From Alphaproteobacteria bacterium (lineage in GTDB: Bacteria; Pseudomonadota; Alphaproteobacteria; JAOXRX01): DNA of 39,874 nt. The notes beneath the pieces are model-generated. The model ran no database searches, was not told the DNA's origin, and saw only the letters and a program-made list of their open reading frames with translations. Where the stretch lies: the NCBI GenBank assembly GCA_025800285.1, contig JAOXRX010000102.1, positions 1-39,874 on the forward strand, given 5' to 3'. This document shows, one piece after another, positions 23,462 through 31,335 of the stretch. Each line of letters opens with the position of its first letter. Within the stretch, counting starts at the first letter, position 1. The translations under genes and the position numbers were made by a program.

Positions 23462-25219
23462 TATTTCTCTTATTTCTTTTATATGTGCATTATAGTTCTT
23501 AGAAGAAGAGCTTGAATAATTAAGATTCTTAAATAAAGATGTTAACTTAGTAAACACTTTTCTTACTTCCTCTTTTGTTTCTAAGTTAAAATCATGCTTG
23601 TAAATATCATAGATAAGATTTAGCATTTCTTTTTGTCTCTCTATTGGAACAGAGACATCAACATCATCAAAAGCATCCTGTTGTAAGTAAGCCATATCTA
23701 AAATTGTTCCTTTTTGCAAGATTATGAAATCTTCTAGAGATACTCCTTCTTCACCAGTTACTTGCATCATTTCATAAACTCTAGCAGATTTTTCTAAAGA
23801 TTCTTCAAGCTCATTTACTTTTTTGTTCCAACCTTTTTCAAGATTGTTTTCAAAGTAATCGTGTAATTGTTCTCTATACCTTGACCAAGAAATTAGAGGA
23901 TCAATTGCAGGATAAAATCTCTTGTAAGCTCTGTCGTAAGAAAGCCCTAGAAATGTTTTAACTGTTCCTAGTGTAGATTGAGTTACTGGTTCTTCAAAGT
24001 TTCCTCCAGCAGGAGAAACTGTTCCAACCATTGTTAAGGAACCTGTGCCAGCATTACCTTCTATAACTCCGGCTCTTTCATAAACTCCTTTTATAGATGA
24101 ATCAAGATATGCAGGAAAGGCTTCTTCTCCAGGAATTTCTTCGAGTCTTCCTGATGTTTCTCTTAAAGCTTGAGCCCACCTAGAAGTTGAATCAGCAATT
24201 AGAAGTACATCTAATCCCATTTGACGATAGTACTCACCTATTGTCATTCCTGTATAAATAGATGACTCACGAGAAGCAACAGGCATAGAAGAAGTGTTAC
24301 AAATTATTATTGTTCTATCCATTAAACTTCCTCCTGTTTTAGGGTCAACCATTTCAGGAAATTCTGTGATTGTTTCTACTACTTCACCAGCTCTTTCTCC
24401 ACAAGCTACAACTATAACTATGTCAACAGAGGCATATCTTGATAATAGAGATTGTAAAACAGTTTTACCTGCTCCAAATGGTCCCGGTATGCAAGCGGTT
24501 CCTCCTTTTGCTATAGGGAAGAATGTATCAATAACTCTTGTTGTAGTTGTCAATAACTCTGAAGGGTATAGTCTTTTTACTGTTTTGTTTCTTAACATTT
24601 TCTGAGGAATTGGCTTTCTAATAGGCCAATTTTGTGCAAGAGTTAAATCTCTTTTATTCCCAGAAGAATCTTTTATCTTAGCTATAGGTTCATCAAGTTT
24701 GAATGATCCGTTTTTTATAGAGATAATTTCTACTTCAACGTTCTCTGAAAATGGTATCATTATTTTGTGATCAATGTTAATTTCTTTAACTGTTCCTATA
24801 ACATCACCAGCTTTTAGCTTAGCTCCTTTTTCAACAGAGCTTTTAAAACTCCATTTCTTATTTGGATTTAAAGGTTCTACATAGTCTCCTCTTGGTAAAA
24901 AGAATCCGTGTTTGTTTGCTAATATTTCTAGAGGGTTTTGTAGCCCATCAAATACCTGACCTAAAAGTCCTGGCCCTAGAGTAACAGAAAGCATCTCACG
25001 AGATAATTCAATATCATCGCCAATTTTTACACCTTTAGTATCTTCATAAACTTGAATGTCTGCAGTTTTACCTTTTACTCTTAAAACCTCTGCTTTTAAT
25101 TTATTTTCTCCAAGCTTAACGAATACAACTTCGTTTTTCATTATGTCTTGATTCTCAATTTTTATTTTTAAGATGTTTTCTTGTATTCTTATAACTTTAG
25201 CTGTTTTTTTATTTGCCAT
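23453..25219 (-). CDS. atpA: V/A-type ATPase catalytic subunit A
   Basis: The 588-residue protein is the ATP-hydrolysing subunit. Walker A is GPFGAGKT (246-253). The A-subunit-specific non-homologous insert occupies about 110-200 (HGFFLPRGDYVEPLNPNKKW). The Walker B region lies around DVLLIADSTSRWAQALRETS. FLGLSYDRAYKRFYPAIDPL is typical. The start overlaps the end of the DUF2764-type gene by 11 nt. This is the last gene of the operon, although A precedes B in most bacterial V-ATPase operons. V-ATPase is rare in Alphaproteobacteria, so horizontal acquisition is likely. Confidence 0.97.
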   Translation of the reverse strand: MANKKTAKVIRIQENILKIKIENQDIMKNEVVFVKLGENKLKAEVLRVKGKTADIQVYEDTKGVKIGDDIELSREMLSVTLGPGLLGQVFDGLQNPLEILANKHGFFLPRGDYVEPLNPNKKWSFKSSVEKGAKLKAGDVIGTVKEINIDHKIMIPFSENVEVEIISIKNGSFKLDEPIAKIKDSSGNKRDLTLAQNWPIRKPIPQKMLRNKTVKRLYPSELLTTTTRVIDTFFPIAKGGTACIPGPFGAGKTVLQSLLSRYASVDIVIVVACGERAGEVVETITEFPEMVDPKTGGSLMDRTIIICNTSSMPVASRESSIYTGMTIGEYYRQMGLDVLLIADSTSRWAQALRETSGRLEEIPGEEAFPAYLDSSIKGVYERAGVIEGNAGTGSLTMVGTVSPAGGNFEEPVTQSTLGTVKTFLGLSYDRAYKRFYPAIDPLISWSRYREQLHDYFENNLEKGWNKKVNELEESLEKSARVYEMMQVTGEEGVSLEDFIILQKGTILDMAYLQQDAFDDVDVSVPIERQKEMLNLIYDIYKHDFNLETKEEVRKVFTKLTSLFKNLNYSSSSSKNYNAHIKEIREILS

Positions 25220-25886
25220 GAATTGCCTCCATTGCTAGTTTGTTAAATTTATCTCTTATATCTTGAGAGTCGCTTGCAATTTTCCATCTCTCAATTATGT
25301 TTCTTCTTATTGCATATATTAATATGAAATCAATATCAAAATAATGATCTTGTGAAATCTTATCACAGAATTTCCACATTAATTTTAATATTTGTTTTTC
25401 AAGTTCTAAAGCAGAGTGCTCTTGCATTAAATAATCAAATCCTGCTAATTCTTTACTTAAGTGTTTTATTCCAAAATCAGTTTTATTCCAGTTGTTTTGT
25501 ATTTTAAACTTATATTTTGATAATCTCCATAAATCTTCATTTTTAGGAGGCTCTTTTTGCCCATTAATTCTTTTCCTTATTAATCCCAGTAAAAATCTTT
25601 TTTCTATTGTTGCGGTGATTATTTTTGCAAAGGTTTGATTGTCATACTTTTGTAATAGATCTAAAGATTTGTTTTTAAAAGCTTTGTCTGTTTCACTATC
25701 CATAGAGTGTTTTTCCCAAATAACAAAGTTCTCTAGGTCTTGCACCATTTTGAAATCTTCTCGGCTTAAGTCTTTTATATGTTTATTAAAGTTCAATCTA
25801 GACATGTGAGAAAAATCAGAGTTTATCTTCCCTTGTAATAGGGGAAGAGATGTAACAATTTGATAATAATCCTTCTTTTTTTTCAT
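25209..25886 (-). CDS. V-ATPase operon protein, DUF2764-like
   Basis: The 225-residue protein begins KKKDYYQIVTSLPLL, as in the YY-x-V-x-SLP start of the uncharacterised DUF2764 family. It lies between E and A, exactly where that family lies in Chlamydia and spirochaete V-ATPase operons. It is soluble and mostly helical, with a DFGIKHLSKELAG segment. It may replace the missing subunit C/d or F function that links the central stalk to the rotor. That role is inference. The assignment rests on position, length and N terminus. Confidence 0.7.
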   Translation of the reverse strand: MKKKKDYYQIVTSLPLLQGKINSDFSHMSRLNFNKHIKDLSREDFKMVQDLENFVIWEKHSMDSETDKAFKNKSLDLLQKYDNQTFAKIITATIEKRFLLGLIRKRINGQKEPPKNEDLWRLSKYKFKIQNNWNKTDFGIKHLSKELAGFDYLMQEHSALELEKQILKLMWKFCDKISQDHYFDIDFILIYAIRRNIIERWKIASDSQDIRDKFNKLAMEAIHGK

Positions 25887-25933
25887 ATCTATTTCCTTTT
25901 AATTTTTCTTAAAATTATTTTAAGTAAAAATAT

Positions 25934-26575
25934 TTAATCTTCAATTATTTCTCTATATATAGGTAATAAGTTATCTAATAATAAGTCAGAAATTGCTTCG
26001 TCAGATAAGTCTATTTCTATACCTTTTTTTGTTTCTTTCACAACTATGCCAGTTTTATCGGGTGAACAGAAATACTTTAATTCGACTCCTTCTTTCAACA
26101 TAGTTTTTGTTATGCCGTAAAGAGATAACTTCACTTTTTCTTCATCTTTTACAGGATCTAATAAAAGAATTTCTGTTTGTTTAGATGCATTCTCCACTAT
26201 TTTTATAATCATCTCTTTAATAAGCTTTTTGTCTGACAAGGCTTCTTTTGTTTGCTTTTCTAATTGTTGGATAAAAGATTCTTCAAGAGCACTTCTAAGC
26301 TCAAGAGCAGAATCTCTAAAAGCAGATTTTATAGATTCTTTAGCGGATTTTTCAATCTTATTTGCTTTTTTCTCAGATTTAGATAATATTTTTTTAGCTT
26401 CAGCTTCAGCATTTTTAACTATTTCTTTTGCCTTTTCTTCAGCTTTTTTTATAATTTCATTTGCCTTGTATTTACCTTCATCAATACCTTTTTTGCGAAG
26501 CCTCTTGATAAATTCATTAACACCTGCTTCACGAGGTATATCTGATTTAGTCTGTTTTTTATTCTTAGTTACCAT
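25934..26575 (-). CDS. atpE: V/A-type ATPase subunit E (peripheral stalk)
   Basis: The 213-residue protein has a long Lys/Glu/Ala-rich helix (about 15-110, with repeated KAEEKAKEIVKNAEAEAKK pattern), then a globular C-terminal domain from about 125 (LLDPVKDEEKVKLSLYG). This is the layout of subunit E, which forms the peripheral stalk and binds the catalytic head. It lies between the rotor gene and the DUF2764-type gene, as expected. Sequence conservation of this subunit is low, so context carries much of the call. Confidence 0.82.
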   Translation of the reverse strand: MVTKNKKQTKSDIPREAGVNEFIKRLRKKGIDEGKYKANEIIKKAEEKAKEIVKNAEAEAKKILSKSEKKANKIEKSAKESIKSAFRDSALELRSALEESFIQQLEKQTKEALSDKKLIKEMIIKIVENASKQTEILLLDPVKDEEKVKLSLYGITKTMLKEGVELKYFCSPDKTGIVVKETKKGIEIDLSDEAISDLLLDNLLPIYREIIED

Positions 26576-26587
26576 TTTATTTCCCTC

Positions 26588-27046
26588 TTAATTTAAAACA
26601 GCTGGAATGTTTCCTATTAAAACTAATGCAAATACAAAAGCAAATACAGAGAAACCTTCAACTATTGCTGCTGGAGCAATTGAAATACCAAAAATTTCTG
26701 GTTTGTTTTTTGCTGCATTTATTGCAGAGGCACAACACTCACCTTGTTTTATTGAAGTAATGAAAAGAGCAATCCCTGCAAACAACCCTACTACAAATAA
26801 GGCAATTGCATTATTTGTATCTACACCTTTTGCCATCAATTGTAGCATAATTACAATACCGTAAATTGTTTGAGAAGATGGCATAGCTGCAACCCCAACA
26901 AATTTACCATATCCATTTTCTGCCTCCATCATTGCTCCGCATGCTGCTTGCCCTGCTTTTGTACAGGCAATTGCTGATCCGATAGCTCCTAATCCGATAG
27001 CAGAGTAAATTCCTAACCATCCTAATCCTGTTATAATTTGATCCAT
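26588..27046 (-). CDS. atpK: V/A-type ATPase rotor subunit K (c), Na+-type site
   Basis: The 152-residue protein has four membrane helices, a duplicated c-subunit hairpin as in Enterococcus NtpK. Ion-site residues are visible: Ser58-Gln59 in MPSSQTIYG, Gln101 in IKQGECCAS, and the essential carboxylate Glu130 in AAIVEGFSVFA. They align with Thr64, Gln65, Gln110 and Glu139 of NtpK, a sodium-binding rotor. That suggests Na+ coupling, although proton use cannot be excluded. Only the second hairpin carries the carboxylate, as usual for V-type. The gene overlaps the end of subunit I by 16 nt. Confidence 0.95.
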   Translation of the reverse strand: MDQIITGLGWLGIYSAIGLGAIGSAIACTKAGQAACGAMMEAENGYGKFVGVAAMPSSQTIYGIVIMLQLMAKGVDTNNAIALFVVGLFAGIALFITSIKQGECCASAINAAKNKPEIFGISIAPAAIVEGFSVFAFVFALVLIGNIPAVLN

Positions 27047-28842
27047 TTTTTGACCTCCATTTTTTTAAATGCATTAAACGGATAACCTTCATCCGAAATG
27101 CTCCAGTTGAAAAATTCTATTACATTAAGGCGAAGTCCATGAACAACTCCACTCATAATTCCTAGCCCAAAGTTTATTGCATGACCTAAGATTAATATAA
27201 TGAAAGCCATTACATAACCTAGAGTCGGCATAGCATCAATCACTTGAATTGAAAGTTGATTGAATGTTATTCCTAATGATGCACTGGCCAATCCCAGAGC
27301 AAATATTCTTAAATAGCTTAATACATCTCCAAAAGCTGTAGATATCTTTGTAAGACCTAATAATCCATCGATGATTCTTTTAAATATATTTTTTGATTCG
27401 CTAGAGAATAAAAATACCATTATTAAGCCTCCTGTTAAAAGGTTTGGTGCTATTGTCCCAAATATATTATTAATTTTCTCTCCCATCATAATCATGGGGA
27501 TATACATAATTCCTGATATTGTTACAAAAGCCCAACCTAGACGACTTAAAGCAAATAGTGATTTTCTATGTCTCCATGCTCTGATTAAATTTGCTATACA
27601 TACATGGACAACACCAATATAAATAGAGACTTTCATCATGGCATTTATATTATTAATATCTACAGTTTTAAATTTTCTAGCTAAATCAGCTATTATGTTA
27701 TTACCTGTTGGTTCTGCTCCGAAATAGCTCCCTATTAGAGCTCCCCATATCATAGAGATAATAACAGTAAACCAGCTTAAAGATCTTACTCTTCGTCCTG
27801 ATTTAGATTTTTTTAGCTTGCCATTTGATAAAGCTAAAATTAATCCAAGGACACAAGCATAACCAAAATCAGACATAATCATTGCAAAGAATAGAGCAAA
27901 AAAGAAGAATAAAGCATTAGATGGATCTAGAGTTCCATAAGCAGGAACAGAGTAAAATTTTACAAGCTCTTCTCCTCCAGACAAGGCTTCTTTATTCCTC
28001 AAAAGAGTAGGAGCTTTTTCATTTTCTTTTATGTCTTCAATATAACATGCAATAGCATTTTCATAAGATATGTTTTTTATTAGCTTTACATCACTATTAT
28101 TAATATAGCCTTTTAAGATAAATAATTCTCCATCATCTTGAGAGTAACTCTCAATCTCAAATCTAAGAGCTTCATTGTTTATGTCATTTAAGCTTTCTGC
28201 TAACAAGTATCTATATTTAGTCAGTATAATTCTTCGAGTTCTTATTTCATCAATTTGTTCATTTATATAATCTCTTTCGTTTTCTAAATCTTTTAGGGAT
28301 CGGTGTCCAAATTGAATATTTTTGCCAGGTATGTCATCTGGCTCTTCTTCAGATAGCACTATAGTATAAGCATTAGCATTTTGCTTTGAAGCAATAAAAT
28401 AAATGCAATTTTTTGGCATCTTTCTTAAATTGTATATAGGGATTTCATAAAACCAAAATTTGTGATTTTCGATTTCTTCTTTAGGGATGAATTCAAAGTC
28501 TCCCCATGGTTCAATGCTTTCTATTTTCTTTTCTACTATTTCTAATTCTTCTAAAAGCTCCTCAGTTTTTGCTCTCATGCTAGATATTTCTGCTATCAAC
28601 TCTTCGGGGTTAAAGTTTTCATCTTCTTTTAGCATATGTAATTTATCTCTTGCATTTGCAAGGTATTGCAAATCTTTAAAGTTTTCATTTATTTTTGATA
28701 CAAAAGGAGCTTCTTCAGTGCTAGACTGATGATTCTGATTAATAACATGTATTATGCCTAAGTTTTGTAGCTTGTTTGTAATTTTTTCTGCTTCTTCAGA
28801 GAAACCACAGAGAGTAATTTTCTTAAGAGGAACTATTGACAT
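27031..28842 (-). CDS. atpI: V/A-type ATPase subunit I (a)
   Basis: The 603-residue protein has a soluble N-terminal half with coiled-coil segments (about 1-300) and a membrane half from about 310, starting FFFFALFFAMIMSDFGYACV. At least seven helices follow. FSYLRIFALGLASASLGITF-like sequence (here DVLSYLRIFALGLASASLGI) contains the conserved Arg that lies next to the rotor carboxylate. NFGLGIMSGVVHGLRLNVIEFF is the conserved C-terminal segment. This is the stator half-channel subunit. The start overlaps the stop of subunit D by 1 nt. Confidence 0.95.
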   Translation of the reverse strand: MSIVPLKKITLCGFSEEAEKITNKLQNLGIIHVINQNHQSSTEEAPFVSKINENFKDLQYLANARDKLHMLKEDENFNPEELIAEISSMRAKTEELLEELEIVEKKIESIEPWGDFEFIPKEEIENHKFWFYEIPIYNLRKMPKNCIYFIASKQNANAYTIVLSEEEPDDIPGKNIQFGHRSLKDLENERDYINEQIDEIRTRRIILTKYRYLLAESLNDINNEALRFEIESYSQDDGELFILKGYINNSDVKLIKNISYENAIACYIEDIKENEKAPTLLRNKEALSGGEELVKFYSVPAYGTLDPSNALFFFFALFFAMIMSDFGYACVLGLILALSNGKLKKSKSGRRVRSLSWFTVIISMIWGALIGSYFGAEPTGNNIIADLARKFKTVDINNINAMMKVSIYIGVVHVCIANLIRAWRHRKSLFALSRLGWAFVTISGIMYIPMIMMGEKINNIFGTIAPNLLTGGLIMVFLFSSESKNIFKRIIDGLLGLTKISTAFGDVLSYLRIFALGLASASLGITFNQLSIQVIDAMPTLGYVMAFIILILGHAINFGLGIMSGVVHGLRLNVIEFFNWSISDEGYPFNAFKKMEVKKWIKL

Positions 28843-29450
28843 TATGATTCCTCTCTTTCTTTTTCATGCATTGCTTTTGCTATCTTAGAGCGAACAACGG
28901 CGGCTCTTTCATCATCTGAAATTGCAATTTTTATTTTCTTAATATTAGTTTGAGCATCAGGGATTAAAACTTTTTCAAATAGGTTTACTCTTTGAGTAAC
29001 CTTAAGTACAGCTTTTGAAATAACATCTAATCTATCTTTTAAATTTTCAATTTCTTTATAAAGCAATAAATATTTTTTCATGAAATGTATGTAAGAATCA
29101 ATCCAATGAATTGTATTATAAAAAGAGTATTTCTTAGTTTCAAAAAATATAGATTTTATTTTAGGTAATTTTAGTCCTAATAAGTTTTCTTCTTCTAAAT
29201 CAAGACTTGAAATTTTAATTAACCCTTCAAGGTAGATGTCTTCATTAGCTATCATCGGAAGAGTTTCTTCTATTTCTCTATAGCTTTTTTGAAATTCTAT
29301 TTCTTTTAATTTTAACTCTTTTTTAGCTCTGGCTTCTATGCCTTTTAACTGTTGTTGCTTAAGCTCAAGAGATGGTAAAAATTGCTTATAACCTTTCAAA
29401 GCAGTTTTCTGCTTTGTTAGGGATGATTTATTTAGAGCAACTTTAGCCAT
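28842..29450 (-). CDS. atpD: V/A-type ATPase subunit D (central stalk)
   Basis: The 202-residue protein matches subunit D, the central rotor shaft. It begins MAKVALNKSSLTKQKTALKG and continues FLPSLELKQQQLKGIEARAKKEL. A central globular part and a C-terminal coiled coil RVNLFEKVLIPDAQTNIKKI follow, the latter segment being highly typical. AAAGGAATT lies before the ATG. A strong hairpin lies upstream in the transcript between the small secreted protein gene and this one. Confidence 0.93.
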   Translation of the reverse strand: MAKVALNKSSLTKQKTALKGYKQFLPSLELKQQQLKGIEARAKKELKLKEIEFQKSYREIEETLPMIANEDIYLEGLIKISSLDLEEENLLGLKLPKIKSIFFETKKYSFYNTIHWIDSYIHFMKKYLLLYKEIENLKDRLDVISKAVLKVTQRVNLFEKVLIPDAQTNIKKIKIAISDDERAAVVRSKIAKAMHEKEREES

Positions 29451-29476
29451 TTTGTAATTTAATTCCTTTTTTATTT

Positions 29477-29610
29477 TTGAGAAACTCGCCCCATTCTAGT
29501 ATTAACATATACAAGAAGGGGTTAGTTTCTCAATCTAAAAAAGTTTTAAATCAAAAAATCTTGTATATTAAAATATAACTTACCTTAAAATCTAAAGATT
29601 ATGAAGGTAA
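29477..29610 (-). promoter_or_regulatory. Two hairpins in the V-ATPase operon between the small gene and atpD
   Basis: The first pairs 29477-29492 with 29518-29533 (10 bp perfect TTGAGAAACT/AGTTTCTCAA, then CCCC/GGGG, two mismatches). The second pairs TTACCTT (29580-29586) with AAGGTAA (29604-29610), with an inner AATCT/AGATT. Neither is followed by a T run on the transcribed strand, so they look like RNA stability, processing or attenuation structures. The 213-nt gap holds nothing else I can name. Confidence 0.55.
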
Positions 29611-29663
29611 AAATAATTGATAATGCTTGATCCTTTCTTTTGTTCTAATCTTATTTTAGTTTA

Positions 29664-29864
29664 TTATATATCCTGAGAAAAAGAGCTCTCTTCTAAGTCT
29701 TCTTCATAAGATGTAAGATTGTCGTCAAGTAATTCTTCTTGTTTATGATTATAGCTCTTTGTTTCTATTCTGTAGTAACTACGATTATGAGCTCCGTGGT
29801 TATTGCAAGCACTTGCTGTGTTGTAAGTAAGTATGCAGATTAATATTAAAAATATATGTTTCAT
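29664..29864 (-). CDS. Small secreted hypothetical protein in the V-ATPase operon
   Basis: The 66-residue product starts with a signal peptide (MKHIFLILICILTYNTASA, cleaved near residue 19 before CNNHG). A short His/Tyr-rich stretch follows, then an acidic tail (LLDDNLTSYEEDLEES). The Cys after the signal could be a lipoprotein Cys, but the lipobox is poor. It lies 10 nt after atpB and has a Shine-Dalgarno AAGGAG in AAATAAGGAGATAAAA. I know of no such gene in V-ATPase operons. It may be a species-specific envelope peptide. Confidence 0.7.
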   Translation of the reverse strand: MKHIFLILICILTYNTASACNNHGAHNRSYYRIETKSYNHKQEELLDDNLTSYEEDLEESSFSQDI

Positions 29865-29874
29865 TTTTATCTCC

Positions 29875-31200
29875 TTATTTAATTTCCGTTTTAGGATAGT
29901 ATTTGTTGATTAAGCTTTCTTTCATTAATAACTCTTCTTGGTTAAAGTGTTGAGCCATTAATTCCCACCCTTTGTCTAAAGATTTTTCTAGTGACATAGC
30001 CACATTAACATCCATAAATTTGTTTTTAAAATCTTCTCCAAACTTGATGCATTTTTCATCAAAGTCCGAAAGTTCAAATGCCATCGCTTGTTTCTTTTTA
30101 GCCTCTACAGATTCAGCATAAAGTCTAATCATTGTATTCATAACTTGAGAATGATCTTCCCTTGTTGCTTTTCCAATAACATTTTGCTTCAATCTTGATA
30201 GAGATCCAAATGGATCAATCATGCCATTATGTAAATAGAATTGTCCTTCTGTTATGTAACCTGTGTTGTCTGGGACAGGGTGAGTAACATCATCTCCTGG
30301 CATTGTTGTAACTGATATAATTGTTACAGAGCCAGCACCCTTATAATCGCAAGCTTTTTCATATCTTCTTGCAAGCTGAGAATATAAATCTCCAGTATAT
30401 CCTCGGTTTGAAGGAATGTGTTCCATAGCAATGCCGACTTCTTTTAGAGCATCAGCATAAGCAGTCATATCAGTCATCAAAACAAGTACTTTTTTATCTT
30501 GTTCAACGGCAAACTTTTCTGCTACAGCTAAAGCCATGTCTGGAATTAATAGTCTTTCAACAATTGGGTCAGATGCTTGATTAACATACATAATAGTTCT
30601 AGAAGAAACACCTGCATCTTCAAAAGTTTTTTTGAAGAAGTGATAATCGTCAAATATTAAGCCAAGTCCTGCAAATACAACAATGTCTGCATCTGTTTGT
30701 ATTCCAATTCTAGCTAATAGCTTATTGTAAGGTTCCCCAGCAATAGAGAAAATTGGAATTTTTTGACTTTCAACTAGTGTATTGAAAACATCAATCATTG
30801 GAACATCTGTCCTTATCATTTTTTTAGGCATAATTCTCATCATAGGGTTTACAGTAGGACCATCTGTATCAATTGTAGGCTCTTTCTTTAAACTAGGGCC
30901 GTTGTCCATTGTTTCACCAGAACCATTAAAAACTCTTCCCAAAATGTTATTAGAATAAATTGTGTTAACTAATTTTCCTAAAAATTTAACACTTGAACTT
31001 GTTGATAACCCTGTTCCACCAGAAAACACTTGTAGAGAAACAACATCTTCATATAGTTCAATAACTCTAGCCAGACTTTCTTCTCCATTGTCTTTTTCAA
31101 CAATAGCAAGCTCTCCATTAGCAACATTTGTTGCACGAACTTTTAATATATCTCCTACTATTGATATTATGTCAGTATGTCTTATTATTTTTTTACTCAT
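29875..31200 (-). CDS. atpB: V/A-type ATPase regulatory subunit B
   Basis: The 441-residue protein is the non-catalytic partner of A. At the usual P-loop position it reads PIFSIAGEPYNKLLARIGIQ, without a working Walker A, as expected for B. Other typical segments are FNGSGETMDNGP, DMTAYADALKEVGIAMEHIPSNRGYTGDLYS (quoted in parts) and TMPGDDVTHPVPDNTGYITEGQ. It is the first gene of the operon, directly behind a promoter. B heads this operon instead of following A, one of the signs of a permuted order. Confidence 0.96.
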   Translation of the reverse strand: MSKKIIRHTDIISIVGDILKVRATNVANGELAIVEKDNGEESLARVIELYEDVVSLQVFSGGTGLSTSSSVKFLGKLVNTIYSNNILGRVFNGSGETMDNGPSLKKEPTIDTDGPTVNPMMRIMPKKMIRTDVPMIDVFNTLVESQKIPIFSIAGEPYNKLLARIGIQTDADIVVFAGLGLIFDDYHFFKKTFEDAGVSSRTIMYVNQASDPIVERLLIPDMALAVAEKFAVEQDKKVLVLMTDMTAYADALKEVGIAMEHIPSNRGYTGDLYSQLARRYEKACDYKGAGSVTIISVTTMPGDDVTHPVPDNTGYITEGQFYLHNGMIDPFGSLSRLKQNVIGKATREDHSQVMNTMIRLYAESVEAKKKQAMAFELSDFDEKCIKFGEDFKNKFMDVNVAMSLEKSLDKGWELMAQHFNQEELLMKESLINKYYPKTEIK

Positions 31201-31228
31201 TGTAAAGCTCCTATTTTTATAATTATAT

Positions 31229-31257
31229 TTATAATATATTTTTTAATTGAAATGCAA
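31229..31257 (-). promoter_or_regulatory. Promoter of the V-ATPase operon
   Basis: On the minus strand: TTGCAT (31257-31252), a 17-nt spacer and TTATAA (31234-31229), about 30 nt before the atpB ATG. Confidence 0.55.
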
Positions 31258-31270
31258 TATAAAAAAACAC

Positions 31271-31321
31271 TAGACATAATATAATTATATTTGCTATAAA
31301 GTATTTTAAGATTATTATAAT
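31271..31321 (+). promoter_or_regulatory. Promoter region of the giant surface protein
   Basis: Two readings are possible: TAGACA (31271-31276), 18 nt, TATAAA (31295-31300), or TTGCTA (31291-31296) with TATAAT (31316-31321), 19 nt. The first leaves room for the AGAGGA ribosome-binding site. A 14-bp perfect palindrome AATATAATTATATT (31278-31291) lies in the first spacer, in the divergent region shared with the V-ATPase promoter. Confidence 0.45.
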
Positions 31322-31335
31322 TAACAGAGGAAGCT

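Noticed and set aside
26904-27092. Minus-strand ORF overlapping the I/K junction
   Set aside because: It overlaps two certain V-ATPase genes in another frame and is a low-complexity shadow.
29477-29533. Transcription terminator inside the V-ATPase operon
   Set aside because: The hairpin is strong, but no T run follows on either strand, so I list it as a structure and not as a terminator.
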